From Virgifigura deserti (GTDB lineage Bacteria; Pseudomonadota; Alphaproteobacteria; Dongiales; Dongiaceae): DNA of 64,000 nucleotides. The stretch lies in assembly GCA_003576685.1 (NCBI GenBank), contig QOZR01000008.1, positions 124,001-188,000 on the forward strand, written 5' to 3'. A program made the position numbers and the translations under genes. Below the pieces are notes generated by a model. It ran no database searches. It saw only the letters and a program-made list of their open reading frames with translations, and was not told where the DNA came from. Positions within the stretch are counted from its first letter, which is position 1; every line of letters starts with the position of its first letter. Shown in pieces: positions 1 through 9,493 of this stretch.

Positions 1-446
1 GTCGTGCGTGCCGGGTTCCACGGATTGTTGCAGCGACCGTTGGCGACGGGCTCGGTGGTCACGCTGGCGCCGAACTCCGGCAGGTTGGCCTTGGCGATGA
101 TCACGAGCCCCGCGCGCTTGTAGCGGCGAATCAGCTCGCTGTCATACGGGCGGGTGAATCCCTGCCCCAATCGACTCGCCATGCTGGCCGGAAAACCGGC
201 ATAGGACAGATACTCGTCCTTCAGCACGATCGGAACGCCGGTGAAGGGGCCGTCGGCGAGGCCTGCCGCAATGTCGCGCTCGGCCTGCGGCCGCATCGAG
301 GCGACGACCGCGTTCAGATTCGGATTGAGCTTGTCGATCCGGGCGAAAGCCGCCTCGAGGACTTCCGACGGCGTTACCTCCTTGCGACGGATCAGGTCGG
401 CAAGCCCAAGACCATCGAAGTCCGCATACTCGGCAAAGTCGCCCAT
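1..446 (-). CDS. amidase signature family protein (partial, 3' end off window)
   Basis: N-terminal part (about 148 residues) of an amidase-signature hydrolase, read from the ATG at 446 to the window edge. Visible family features are the segment GVPIVLKDEY, whose lysine is the position of the catalytic Lys of the Ser-cisSer-Lys triad, and downstream NLPEFG, TTEP and NPWNP. The two serines lie beyond the window. The family hydrolyses C-N amide bonds; the substrate cannot be read from this fragment. It is divergent from the polyamine-type importer starting at 647, with 200 bp between, so a role in degrading an imported nitrogen compound is possible but is inference. Confidence 0.85.
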   Translation of the reverse strand, partial: MGDFAEYADFDGLGLADLIRRKEVTPSEVLEAAFARIDKLNPNLNAVVASMRPQAERDIAAGLADGPFTGVPIVLKDEYLSYAGFPASMASRLGQGFTRPYDSELIRRYKRAGLVIIAKANLPEFGASVTTEPVANGRCNNPWNPART

Positions 447-646
447 CGCCCAGATCCCTTTCCGCACGGAGTGTTGTGTGAGTCGCCCGCCTCAGATCGG
501 TACGAGATGCGACATCAATCCATGCGCGGCATATGAGGTCAACCGTCCGCTAAAATCTGGCGTGACGTCGAATCGTGTAGTTGCCAATCTAGGAGGCGAA
601 TCATAAGCTTGTCAGCTTGTGAAGCCAGGGGCCAAGTATTTTCAGA

Positions 647-1741
647 ATGTCCGCGCCTGCCGCTATCGACATACGGAGCGTCGGTAAAATTTTCCATGGA
701 GCCGGCGGGGGCGTGACCGCATTGAAGGCGGTGTCCCTGAGTGTCCGGGAGAACGAGTTCTTCACTCTGCTCGGACCCTCCGGTTGCGGCAAGACGACGC
801 TGCTGCGGCTGATCGCCGGGTTCGAGCAGCCCACCACCGGAGCGATCTGGATCGGGGGCGAGGACGTCGTCGGGCTTCCGCCATTCAAGCGATCGGTCAA
901 TACCGTTTTCCAAAGCTATGCGCTGTTCCCGCATCTGTCGGTCGCACAGAACATCGGCTTTGGCCTCCGGATGCGAGGATTTGAACGGGCGGCGATCGAT
1001 AAGACGGTCGGCGAAATGCTGGAGCTCGTGCAGCTCTCCGGCGCTGGAGACCGCCGGCCGAACCAGCTCTCCGGCGGTCAGCAGCAGCGCGTCGCGCTGG
1101 CGCGTGCGCTGGCCAACCGTCCGGAAGTCCTGCTGCTCGACGAGCCGCTGTCGGCGCTCGACTTCAAGCTCCGCAAGGAGATGCAGCTCGAGCTCAAGCG
1201 CCTGCAGCGCGAGACCGGTGTCACCTTCGTCTTCGTCACGCACGACCAGGAGGAAGCGCTGACGATGTCGGACCGCCTGGCGGTCATGTCGAACGGAGAG
1301 GTTCAGCAGATCGGCGGACCCACGGAGGTCTATGAGTTTCCCGCCAATCGCTTCGTCGCCGATTTCATCGGCGAAACGAACATCCTGGAAGGCTCGGTGG
1401 AGGCGGTGCAGGACGGGGAGATTCTCTGTCGCCTCGGGAATGATGTGCAGGTGGCCGTCCGGGGCCGCGCCGATATCGGCGCGAGGGTCAGCCTCGCCGT
1501 CCGGCCCGAGCGCCTTTCGCTGGAACCGGCCGCAGAATTGCCTGGGGCGGGCCGCCTGGATGGAACGGTCGCCGAAGCGATTTATCTGGGTAACGGCACC
1601 AGCTACCATGTCGATATCGCCGATGGCGGTCGCCTTCTCGTCCGTGGACAGAACCGCGCGGACGGCAGGATGACCTTCGCGCGGGGCGAGCGCGTGTCGG
1701 TGCATATTGCACCCGAATCGATCAGGCTGCTGAGGGAATGA
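647..1741 (+). CDS. potA: polyamine-type ABC transporter ATP-binding protein (PotA-like), system 1
   Basis: ATPase subunit (364 aa) of a spermidine/putrescine-type importer, acting at the inner face of the cytoplasmic membrane. Walker A GPSGCGKTT lies at about residues 43-51, the signature LSGGQQQR at about 141-148 and Walker B VLLLDEP at about 161-167. The H-loop is in VFVTHDQEEA, and a C-terminal TOBE-like region follows from about residue 280. It is the first gene of a four-gene operon; its stop overlaps the next start by 4 bp (ATGA). The length matches PotA. The substrate (putrescine, spermidine or another cationic amine) is inferred from family membership only. Confidence 0.93.
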   Translation: MSAPAAIDIRSVGKIFHGAGGGVTALKAVSLSVRENEFFTLLGPSGCGKTTLLRLIAGFEQPTTGAIWIGGEDVVGLPPFKRSVNTVFQSYALFPHLSVAQNIGFGLRMRGFERAAIDKTVGEMLELVQLSGAGDRRPNQLSGGQQQRVALARALANRPEVLLLDEPLSALDFKLRKEMQLELKRLQRETGVTFVFVTHDQEEALTMSDRLAVMSNGEVQQIGGPTEVYEFPANRFVADFIGETNILEGSVEAVQDGEILCRLGNDVQVAVRGRADIGARVSLAVRPERLSLEPAAELPGAGRLDGTVAEAIYLGNGTSYHVDIADGGRLLVRGQNRADGRMTFARGERVSVHIAPESIRLLRE

Positions 1742-2637
1742 GCGCCCTGCCGCAGAGTTCGGCGCTGCGGCGCATGGCGGGGCTGATGCCGGCGCTGCTC
1801 GTGATCGGCATCTTCATGCTGGGCCCGCTCTGCATTATCGCGGCCTATTCCTTCATGGAGGCCAGCCCCTATGGCGGCGTCCGGCCGGAGTTCAGCTTCG
1901 GAGCCTATCGGCAGTTCCTCTTCGACCTCGATCTTGACGACAGCCTGATCTTCAATCCGGCCTATCTCAACATCGTCGCACGCTCGGTCGTGCTGGCCGT
2001 CGCAGCGACGAGCCTCAGCCTCGTCCTGGGATTCCCGGCGGCCTATTACATCGCCACGCGGCCGCCGCACTGGCGGACCGTTCTGCTGCTTCTCGTGACG
2101 ATCCCGTTCTGGACCAACCTGCTGATCCGCACCTTCGCCTGGATCCTGATCCTGCGCGACGACGGCCTGATCAACAGCGTGCTGATGTGGCTCGGCGCGA
2201 CCGACGCGCCCTTGCGGCTGCTGTACACCGACGGCGCGATCGCCGTCGGGCTGATCTACAGCTATCTCCCCTTCATGGTGCTGCCGATCTACGCCAGCCT
2301 GGAGAAGATCGATATGCGGCTGGTCGAGGCGGCGCACGACCTGCATGCCAACCGCCTGCAGGCGATGTGGCGCGTCATCCTGCCGCTGGCGAAGCCTGGC
2401 ATCATCGCCGGGTCCATTCTGGTGTTCATCCCGAGCCTCGGCGCGTTCATTGCGCCGGACCTGCTGGGCGGCGGCCGGCGTCTGATGATCGGCAGTCTCA
2501 TCCACATGCAGTTCTCGAGCTCGCGCAACTGGCCCTTCGGCTCGGCGGTCGCGATGATTCTTTTGGCCGTGGTTCTCGTCCTGATGCTCGTCTATGCGCG
2601 CAACGCCGGGCGCGGGCGCGGAGAGGCGGCGCGATGA
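1738..2637 (+). CDS. potB: polyamine-type ABC transporter permease (PotB-like), system 1
   Basis: Integral membrane permease (299 aa) of the binding-protein-dependent transport family. Several hydrophobic segments are visible, beginning with one at about residues 15-38. The cytoplasmic EAA loop near residues 195-215 (EAAHDLHANRLQAMWRVILP) is the contact site for the ATPase. A PotB-type partner to the permease that follows. The start overlaps potA by 4 bp and the stop overlaps potC, so the three are translationally coupled. Confidence 0.92.
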   Translation: MSALPQSSALRRMAGLMPALLVIGIFMLGPLCIIAAYSFMEASPYGGVRPEFSFGAYRQFLFDLDLDDSLIFNPAYLNIVARSVVLAVAATSLSLVLGFPAAYYIATRPPHWRTVLLLLVTIPFWTNLLIRTFAWILILRDDGLINSVLMWLGATDAPLRLLYTDGAIAVGLIYSYLPFMVLPIYASLEKIDMRLVEAAHDLHANRLQAMWRVILPLAKPGIIAGSILVFIPSLGAFIAPDLLGGGRRLMIGSLIHMQFSSSRNWPFGSAVAMILLAVVLVLMLVYARNAGRGRGEAAR

Positions 2638-3482
2638 CCGCGGACGCAGGAAACGTTGCCACGAGCAAGGCAGCAGCTGCCGCGCGGAGGCGAACCCGGG
2701 CGCCGTTCGTAACCGGCGAGTATCCCGGCTTCCGGTTCTTCACGATCGTCTTCTTCTTTTTTCTCTACGCGCCGATCCTGGTGCTGATCGTCTATTCCTT
2801 CAACGACAACCGCTCCGCGACGCTCTGGACCGAGTTCAGCATCGACTGGTACATCCGCGCCTTCAACAATGACGACATCCGGCGCGCCGCCCTGAACAGC
2901 CTGACCATCGCTCTCGTGGCTGCGAGCGCCGCCACCGTGATCGCGACGCTGGCGGCGCTGATCCTGGTGCGCGGCGGGCGCTTTCCCGGCCATTCCCTGG
3001 CCTATGGCCTGATATCGCTGCCTCTCATGGTCCCGGAAATCGTGACCGCCGTCGCGACCCTGTCTTTCTTCGCGGCGATCGGCTTGTCGCTGGGCCTCGG
3101 CAACGTCATCATCGCCCACACGGTCTTCTGTATCCCCTTCGCCTATATGCCGATCCAGGCGCGGCTCAGCGACATGGACACGACGTTCGAGCAGGCCGCC
3201 CAAGACCTCTATGCGAATGATTGGAACGCCTTCCGGCATGTGACGTTGCCGCTGATGATGCCGGGAATTGTCGCGGGCGCGATGCTGGCCTTCATCATTT
3301 CCATCGATGACGTGATTATCACGCTCATGGTCGCCGGGGCCGGATCGACCACCTTACCGGTCTACATCTATGGCATGGTGCGCATGGGCGTGACGCCCGA
3401 AGTCAATGCCGTGTCGACGGTGCTGCTGGCGATATCCATTCTGTTCGTGTCACTGTCCTGGATGATCAACAGACGGCGATAA
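2634..3482 (+). CDS. potC: polyamine-type ABC transporter permease (PotC-like), system 1
   Basis: Second permease of system 1 (282 aa). The ATG at 2634 overlaps the potB stop by 4 bp, and this sets the start although the frame is open further upstream. An N-terminal cytoplasmic tail of about 35 residues rich in Ala and Arg precedes the first membrane helix (FFTIVFFFFLYAPILVLIV). The EAA-type loop reads EQAAQDLYANDWNAFRHVTLP. Forms the heterodimeric channel with PotB. Confidence 0.92.
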   Translation: MTADAGNVATSKAAAAARRRTRAPFVTGEYPGFRFFTIVFFFFLYAPILVLIVYSFNDNRSATLWTEFSIDWYIRAFNNDDIRRAALNSLTIALVAASAATVIATLAALILVRGGRFPGHSLAYGLISLPLMVPEIVTAVATLSFFAAIGLSLGLGNVIIAHTVFCIPFAYMPIQARLSDMDTTFEQAAQDLYANDWNAFRHVTLPLMMPGIVAGAMLAFIISIDDVIITLMVAGAGSTTLPVYIYGMVRMGVTPEVNAVSTVLLAISILFVSLSWMINRRR

Positions 3483-3514
3483 ATGGTGGTCTCAAAAATT
3501 CGAGGGAGGAAGAC

Positions 3515-4555
3515 TTGGCAAGAATGAAGACGCTTCTGGGCGCGACGATCGCGGTTGCGGGGCTGGCCGTGGCCAGCACGGCCGCGAAGGCGGACGGCGA
3601 GCTGTTCATCTATAACTGGACCGATTACACCTCGCCCGAACTGATTGAGAAGTTCGAGAAGGAAACCGGCATCAACGTCACGCTCGACATCTATGACTCG
3701 AGCGAGACGCTGCTGGCGAAGCTCCAGTCGGGCGCGACCGGCTACGATATCGTCGTGCCGGGGCACGCGTTCCTGCCGATCATGATCGAGGAGGGACTCG
3801 TCCAGGAGATCGACGTCGCCTCCCTCAAGGGCTACGAAAATCTGGAGGAGCGCTGGCGCAATCCGGACTGGGACCCGGAAGGCAGGTATTCCGTGCCGTG
3901 GCAGTGGGGCACGACGTCCTTCATGGCCGATACCGCCCTCTATGACGGCCCCATCGACACGCTCGAGACCCTCTTCGAGCCACCGCCGGCCTATCAGGGG
4001 TCGATCGCGATGTTCCGGGCGCCCTCCGAGGTGATCGGCCTGGCACTGATCTATCTCGACAAGCCGCAGTGCAACGACAATGTCGAGGACATGCGGGAGG
4101 TTCAGAAGCTCCTGCTCGAGCAGCGGCCGCACGTCAAGATCTATAACTCCGACGGCATTCTCGAGCGGCTTGTCTCCGGCGACACGGCGATGCATATGAT
4201 CTGGAACGGCTACGCGATGCGGGCCCGCGAGCAAAAGCCGACCCTGAAATACGCCATGCCGAAGGAGGGGATCCTCGGCTGGATGGATGTCATGGTCGTT
4301 CCGTCGGGCGCCAAGAACCGGGACAACGCCATCCGCTTCCTGGAGTTCATGCTGCAGCCCGAGAACATGGCGATCCAGTCGAACTTCGCGCGCTACGCCA
4401 ATGCGGTGAAGGGAAGCCAGGAGTTCATGGACGAGGATCTGCGCAGCGCTCCCGAGCTCAACGTTCCGGAGGATGTCGAGGTCATCTTCCCGTGGGCGTG
4501 CGGCGAGGAGAGCATCCGCCTTTACGACCGCGTCTGGACGCGCGTGCTCCAGTAG
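3515..4555 (+). CDS. potD: polyamine-type ABC transporter substrate-binding protein (PotD-like), system 1
   Basis: Periplasmic binding protein (346 aa, or 343 if the inner ATG is used). The TTG at 3515 sits 4 bases after a strong GGGAGGA ribosome site, so it is preferred; the alternative is the ATG at 3524. A signal peptide (about 25 residues ending ...STAAKA-DGE) is followed by LFIYNWTDYTSPELIEKFEKE, the typical opening of PotD/PotF proteins. It ends the operon, 32 bp after potC, and is followed by a hairpin terminator. The ligand cannot be told from sequence. Confidence 0.92.
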   Translation: MARMKTLLGATIAVAGLAVASTAAKADGELFIYNWTDYTSPELIEKFEKETGINVTLDIYDSSETLLAKLQSGATGYDIVVPGHAFLPIMIEEGLVQEIDVASLKGYENLEERWRNPDWDPEGRYSVPWQWGTTSFMADTALYDGPIDTLETLFEPPPAYQGSIAMFRAPSEVIGLALIYLDKPQCNDNVEDMREVQKLLLEQRPHVKIYNSDGILERLVSGDTAMHMIWNGYAMRAREQKPTLKYAMPKEGILGWMDVMVVPSGAKNRDNAIRFLEFMLQPENMAIQSNFARYANAVKGSQEFMDEDLRSAPELNVPEDVEVIFPWACGEESIRLYDRVWTRVLQ

Positions 4556-4563
4556 CAGGTGAG

Positions 4564-4594
4564 GAGGGGTCGGTCAGTCCGGCCCCTCGATTTC
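4564..4594 (+). terminator. rho-independent-type terminator after potD1
   Basis: GAGGGGTCGG at 4564-4573, loop TCAGT, and CCGGCCCCTC at 4579-4588 form a 10-bp stem with one G-U pair, followed by GATTTCT. It lies between the system-1 operon and the convergent regulator gene. Confidence 0.7.
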
Positions 4595-4624
4595 TGCCAT
4601 CGCCCGCGTTCATCGACAGGCACT

Positions 4625-5434
4625 CTAAATTCGCATTGCGAAATCCGGCTCGCTCGGCCGGGCCTCGTTGCGGAGCCGGCCACGGATGGCCGGATCGATC
4701 CTCTCGTCATCAAGGTCATAGAGGCCGCATTGCCGGAGCGCCGCCTTCAGTTCGATGTGGCGGCCGAGATACTGAAGAATGACACGGTAGCAGGCGATAT
4801 CCCGCGACGACATGCTCGTCACCCCGAGCGTCAGGCCGGGTAGAAGCGACGGCTGGTCGCGATCATGGGGATAGAGGATCGTCAGCCAGACCATCTTCCC
4901 GACCGTCGCCTCGCGCTCGAACATGAGCACGCGTTCGCCGGAATGAACGAAGATGCCGTTATACTTGCGCGTGCTACGAAAAGGGTCCGAGCCATAGCGC
5001 TCCATGTTGCGGCTGAAAATGAAACCGCCATCCTCGAACACGTGAATGAAGCCCCGTAGGATCCGGCCCGGATATTCGGCCGGGCAGAAGTAATTGTAGT
5101 AGAAGCCGGTGTGCTCTCGAAGCCGCTCCAAGCTCGGAGGTGTCAGAAGCAGGATGTCGCGGACGCGCTCGGACAGGGCGTTGAGTGACCCCGTGACCGG
5201 CCTTTTGATCGCCACCAGCCTGCGGAAGGCCGCATGGTTCAAGAGCAGTTCCGACTCCTCCAACCCGAAATGATCGGCGATGCGCCGGAGGGTTTGCAGT
5301 GAAGGGCGTGACTGCCCGACAAGGTACTTGTTGAACTGCTGTCGGTTCAGCCGCATGCGCCGGCAGGCCTCCGAAACCGACCGGCTATAGCTGCATAACA
5401 GCTTAAGGTTCTCCGGAAGATCATCCGCCGCCAT
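4625..5434 (-). CDS. XRE-like helix-turn-helix regulator with large C-terminal domain
   Basis: Protein of 269 aa. The start is set by AGGAGG 10 bases before the ATG at 5434 (7 before an in-frame GTG at 5437). The first about 65 residues form an XRE-type helix-turn-helix (SVSEACRRMRLNRQQFNKYLVGQSRPSLQTLRRIADHFG), the pattern of a DNA-binding regulator. The remaining about 200 residues are an unrecognised, presumably ligand-sensing, domain. It lies between two polyamine-type importers, convergent with the first and divergent from the second (212 bp between starts). The best guess is that it controls one or both. The ligand is unknown. Confidence 0.7.
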   Translation of the reverse strand: MAADDLPENLKLLCSYSRSVSEACRRMRLNRQQFNKYLVGQSRPSLQTLRRIADHFGLEESELLLNHAAFRRLVAIKRPVTGSLNALSERVRDILLLTPPSLERLREHTGFYYNYFCPAEYPGRILRGFIHVFEDGGFIFSRNMERYGSDPFRSTRKYNGIFVHSGERVLMFEREATVGKMVWLTILYPHDRDQPSLLPGLTLGVTSMSSRDIACYRVILQYLGRHIELKAALRQCGLYDLDDERIDPAIRGRLRNEARPSEPDFAMRI

Positions 5435-5646
5435 CACATTGGTTCCTCCTGCCGCCACCGACCGAGATGCCGGCGTAACGGAACTGACGCGAGTTGACGC
5501 TCAAACTAGTGCAGGTCGCGCCAGCGGGCAACGCAGACATATGTTGAGCCGGCGTGAAGCGCGTTCCTACACTGCTTCGGCGGCATGAGAACCGCGTTGC
5601 CGCCAACCAGGATAGATCGGCACAAAAGGCCTTCAGGGAGGGAGAG

Positions 5647-6714
5647 ATGCGCCAGCATGACGGTTTGACACGCGTGGTCTGGTTTTGCCGCTCGGCGATG
5701 GTTGCGGCCGTGTTCGGCGCGGTCGCATGGTCTTCCGCCGAAGCTGAGGAGCTGAGGATCCTGACCTGGGAGGGGCTGGCGGACGACGCCTGGATCGAGC
5801 CGTTCGAGAAGGCCCATGACGTCAAGATCCAGCGCACTTATGTCGGCTCGAACGACGAGTACATGGCGGCGCTCGCAGCCGGAGGCACGCAGTACGACAC
5901 GGTGGTGATCGTGAGCTCCCTCGCCCAGACCGCGATCAAGGCCGGGTTCGTCGAGCCGGTCGATCTCGACAAGGTTCCGAATTTTCAGATGATTTATCCC
6001 GAGTTTCGGAAGGCCGCGTTCCTGCAAAGCGATGGCGAACAGTATGGAGTCCCGACCTTCTGGGACATTCAGCCTGTGACATTCAACGCCGATGTCGTCG
6101 ATAATTGCAGCTTCGACGCCCTGTTCGACCCCAAATACAAGGGCAAGATCGCCATGTGGGATGACGTTTCCACGCTCGGCGACGTCGCGAGCTATATGGG
6201 CTTCGACAATATCTGGACCCTGTCGGATGAGCAGCTGACGAAGGTCAAGCAGAAGATGATCGAGCAGAAGCCCCTCGTGCGGCGCTACTGGTCGACCGGC
6301 GGCGAGATCATTGAGCTGTTCATGAGCGGCGAAGTCGTCGCCACCAATTCCTGGAGCTATGTCACTCAGGCGCTCCAGGACGAGCGGATGAATGCGGCGC
6401 AATGCGCTCCGGAGCGTCCGACGGCTTGGCTGGACTCGCATTTCATCGTCGCCGGCTCGGAGAACCGCGATCTGGCGCACGCATTCATCAACTATATGCT
6501 CGAACCGGAAGTCCTGGCCCAGATCTATGAGCACAGCGGCTTCGGCGTCACCAATCCGGAGATCGCCGAGCACCTCCCGGAAGGCGCTCTGCAAGGGTCG
6601 GCTATGGCGCAAGGTCCGGAATTCCGCAGTACGATCCGGTTTTGGGAAGAGATCCCGCGTCGCGGCAAGTACCTCGAGGTGTGGAACGAGATCAAGGCCG
6701 CGTCGGTCGACTGA
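5647..6714 (+). CDS. potD: polyamine-type ABC transporter substrate-binding protein (PotD-like), system 2
   Basis: Periplasmic binding protein of 355 aa. The ATG at 5647 follows a GGGAGGGAGAG purine tract and gives a normal signal peptide (hydrophobic core AMVAAVFGAVAW, cleavage near SSAEA-EE). The frame is open upstream without a better start. Mature opening LRILTWEGLADDAWIEPFEK is typical of PotD/PotF-like proteins. First gene of the second operon; its stop TGA shares a base with the next ATG. It differs clearly from the system-1 protein, so the two importers probably have different ligands. Confidence 0.9.
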   Translation: MRQHDGLTRVVWFCRSAMVAAVFGAVAWSSAEAEELRILTWEGLADDAWIEPFEKAHDVKIQRTYVGSNDEYMAALAAGGTQYDTVVIVSSLAQTAIKAGFVEPVDLDKVPNFQMIYPEFRKAAFLQSDGEQYGVPTFWDIQPVTFNADVVDNCSFDALFDPKYKGKIAMWDDVSTLGDVASYMGFDNIWTLSDEQLTKVKQKMIEQKPLVRRYWSTGGEIIELFMSGEVVATNSWSYVTQALQDERMNAAQCAPERPTAWLDSHFIVAGSENRDLAHAFINYMLEPEVLAQIYEHSGFGVTNPEIAEHLPEGALQGSAMAQGPEFRSTIRFWEEIPRRGKYLEVWNEIKAASVD

Positions 6715-7817
6715 TGATGGATGCAGTCGTCCGCCTCGACCGGGTGAGCAAGCGGTTCGGAAGCCTCGTCGTACTCGACGACCTGAGTCTGGAGGTCCGG
6801 CGCGGCGAGTTCCTGACTCTTCTGGGAGAGAGCGGCTGCGGCAAGACGACGACGCTTCGGATCATCAGCGGTTTCGAAGAGCCGACGGATGGCGCCGTGT
6901 ACCTCAACGGGCGGCTGGTGAATGCCGTCCCGGCTTACCGGCGGCGGGTCAACACGGTGTTCCAGAACTATGCCCTGTTCCCGCATATGACCGTCGGCGA
7001 GAACGTCGAGTATGGGCTGCGCTTCGACCGTGTCCCGCGCAGGGAGCGCCGCCGCTTGGCGGAGGAGATGCTCGCGCGCGTCGGTCTTGCCGACAAGATC
7101 GATCGACAGTCCACGGCGCTGTCCGGCGGCCAGATGCAGCGCGTCGCCCTCGCGAGGGCTTTGATCAAGAAGCCGGAAGTTCTGCTGCTTGACGAGCCGC
7201 TTTCCGCGCTCGACGCAAGGCTCCGCAAGGAGCTTCAGCTCGAGCTGAAGCGCACGCAGCGCGAGACGGGCATCACCTTCGTCTATGTCACGCATGACCA
7301 GGAGGAAGCCCTGGTCATGAGCGACCGGATCGCGGTCATGGAACGCGGGCATATCCGACAACTCGGCCGGCCGGATGACGTATTCGAGCGGCCGGAAACG
7401 CTGTTCGTCGCGGAATTCGTGGGCGCGTCGAACAAGCTGGACGGGCGTGTCGTCGAGATCCGCCACAACTCCGTGATCGTCGCACTGCCAAGCGGCGATC
7501 GCCTGGAGGCGCCGACCCGTAGCGCCGGGGATCTGGCGACGGGGACCGACGTTCGGCTTATCGTGCGGCCCGAGCATCTGCGTGTCGCCGCCGATAGTTC
7601 CGCCGCCACGAACGTCGTGAGGGCGGTTCTGGAGGATATCATTTACCTGGGCAGCGACAGGAAGCTGACGCTCCGTGTCGGCGAGCGTCTGCGGATCGAG
7701 CTTCAGGAGCGCGGCGACCGCCTTCCGCCATGCCTGGGCACGCGTTTGGGAATGACGGTCGACATCGAAATCCCGCCCGATGCCCTCTATGCCTTCCGCA
7801 AAGGCCGCGGAGAATAG
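6714..7817 (+). CDS. potA: polyamine-type ABC transporter ATP-binding protein (PotA-like), system 2
   Basis: ATPase subunit (367 aa) with Walker A GESGCGKTTT, signature LSGGQMQR, Walker B VLLLDEPLSALD and H-loop VYVTHDQEEA, then a TOBE-like C-terminal region. Starts at the ATGATG overlapping the preceding stop; the second ATG, 3 bases on, is equally possible. Partner of the permeases that follow. Closely similar in layout to the system-1 ATPase, but here the binding-protein gene comes first. Confidence 0.92.
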   Translation: MMDAVVRLDRVSKRFGSLVVLDDLSLEVRRGEFLTLLGESGCGKTTTLRIISGFEEPTDGAVYLNGRLVNAVPAYRRRVNTVFQNYALFPHMTVGENVEYGLRFDRVPRRERRRLAEEMLARVGLADKIDRQSTALSGGQMQRVALARALIKKPEVLLLDEPLSALDARLRKELQLELKRTQRETGITFVYVTHDQEEALVMSDRIAVMERGHIRQLGRPDDVFERPETLFVAEFVGASNKLDGRVVEIRHNSVIVALPSGDRLEAPTRSAGDLATGTDVRLIVRPEHLRVAADSSAATNVVRAVLEDIIYLGSDRKLTLRVGERLRIELQERGDRLPPCLGTRLGMTVDIEIPPDALYAFRKGRGE

Positions 7818-7824
7818 GAGCGCC

Positions 7825-8691
7825 ATGTGGCAAGCGAAGCTGCAACGGCATCGGATCGAGATCGTCTGCGCAATCGCGGCGATCGGCTATCTCGTGGTCT
7901 TTATCGGCCTGCCATACGCGAATGTCTTCGCCTTCAGCTTCTGGGAGAAGGATCTCTATACGTTGCGCCCGGCCCTTTCGCCGGAGAACTACGCGAGGGC
8001 CTTCACCAACGACCTGTACCGGCAGGTGATCCTCAATTCCGCCGAAGTCGCGACCATCGTTACGCTGGTCTCGTCCGTTCTGGGCTATCTGCTGGCCTAT
8101 TATTTGGCGGTGTATGCGGAACGGTGGCGCAATCTCCTGTTCTTCCTGCTTATCGTGCCGTTATGGACGAGCTTTCTCCTCCGCGCCTACATCTGGAAAA
8201 TCATCCTCGGCCGAAACGGCATTCTGAACTCCGCCTTGACCCAGGCCGGAGTGCTGGACCAACCAGCCTCGTTTCTCCTCTATAACAAATTTTCGATCTC
8301 GATCGCGCTGATCTATATTTTCCTGCCGTTCGTGGCGCTCCCGGTTTACGCGGCGCTCGAGAAGATTCCGCGTGGCTATGTTGAAGCCAGCGCCGACCTC
8401 GGCTCGCCGCCTTGGGCGACGTTCTGGCACGTCGTTTTTCCGCTGACCGTGCCGGGGCTCGCCGCCGGCGCCATGGTGGTCTTCTGTCTGTCCTTTGGCG
8501 ATTTCATCACGCCGTCGCTGCTCGGCGGCACCGGCGATATCATGATCGCCAACGTGATCATCGCACAGTTCGGCGCGGCCTATGACTGGCCCTTCGGCAG
8601 CGCCCTCGCAATTCTCGTTCTGCTCATCGTCATGCTGCTTGTCGGGCTCTCCGTCTGGATTGGCCGGACCGTCTCGAGAGGTCGTGCATGA
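7825..8691 (+). CDS. potB: polyamine-type ABC transporter permease (PotB-like), system 2
   Basis: Membrane permease, 288 aa from the ATG at 7825. That start follows an AGGAG-like site 7 bases after the potA stop; the frame runs open further upstream inside potA. Hydrophobic helices begin at about residue 12 (IVCAIAAIGYLVVFIGLPY). The EAA loop is near EASADLGSPPWATFWHVVFP. Overlaps the next gene by 4 bp. Confidence 0.91.
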   Translation: MWQAKLQRHRIEIVCAIAAIGYLVVFIGLPYANVFAFSFWEKDLYTLRPALSPENYARAFTNDLYRQVILNSAEVATIVTLVSSVLGYLLAYYLAVYAERWRNLLFFLLIVPLWTSFLLRAYIWKIILGRNGILNSALTQAGVLDQPASFLLYNKFSISIALIYIFLPFVALPVYAALEKIPRGYVEASADLGSPPWATFWHVVFPLTVPGLAAGAMVVFCLSFGDFITPSLLGGTGDIMIANVIIAQFGAAYDWPFGSALAILVLLIVMLLVGLSVWIGRTVSRGRA

Positions 8692-9491
8692 GCGCGGGCG
8701 GTGGAGCAAGTCGTGGAGCGAGGTGGACGTTCGCGGCCGCCGCGATACTCATCTTTCTGTTTCTCTACGCACCGATCGCCGTGCTCGTGGCCTTCTCCTT
8801 CCAGGAAAGCCAGGTTCTCTCCTGGCCGATCGAGGCTTGGTCCTTTCGTTGGTATCGCCTGCTTCTGGAGGACAGGGAGTTGCAGCAAGCTCTGTGGAAC
8901 AGCCTCATGGTGGCCAGCGCCTGCGTGACGGTGACGACGCTTGCCGGAGTCCCTCTCGCGCTTGCATTACGGAGATTGCGCGGGCGCCTGGGAAGATTCC
9001 TAGAGCAGACCTTTCTGCTGCCGCTCATTGTCCCGCAGTTCATCACCGGTCTAGCGCTGCTGATCGTTCTGAATCGCAGCGACATCGGCCTGTCGTTATG
9101 GACGGTGATCCTTGGCCAGAGCCTCGTCTGGATGCCGATCGTCGTCGTTCAGGTCCACGCGCGTCTGCAACGGTTTGACGCCAACCTCGAGCAGGCAAGC
9201 ATGGACCTCGGCGCGAACCGTCTCGAAACCTTCTTTCTGGTGATGCTGCCGAACCTCCGCACCGCAGTCGTGGGCAGCGCCCTCCTCGTGTTCACCTTGT
9301 CGTTCGACGAGTTGCCGGTGACCTTCTTCCTGACCGGCGCGGAAAACACGCTCCCGATGCACATCTGGTCGATGCTGCGCATCGGAATCACCCCCGAGAT
9401 CAACGCAATCGCCAGCCTGACAGTGGGAGCATCCGTGGGACTCATCCTGCTCGGCGTGTGGCTTCTGGCAAAGGACCGAAGGAGACTCTGA
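8688..9491 (+). CDS. potC: polyamine-type ABC transporter permease (PotC-like), system 2
   Basis: Second permease of system 2, 267 aa, coupled to potB by ATGA. The first membrane helix is at about residues 13-35 (FAAAAILIFLFLYAPIAVLV), and the EAA loop reads EQASMDLGANRLETFFLVMLP. Only 2 bp separate it from the hydrolase gene that ends the operon. Confidence 0.91.
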   Translation: MSAGGGASRGARWTFAAAAILIFLFLYAPIAVLVAFSFQESQVLSWPIEAWSFRWYRLLLEDRELQQALWNSLMVASACVTVTTLAGVPLALALRRLRGRLGRFLEQTFLLPLIVPQFITGLALLIVLNRSDIGLSLWTVILGQSLVWMPIVVVQVHARLQRFDANLEQASMDLGANRLETFFLVMLPNLRTAVVGSALLVFTLSFDELPVTFFLTGAENTLPMHIWSMLRIGITPEINAIASLTVGASVGLILLGVWLLAKDRRRL

Positions 9492-9493
9492 GC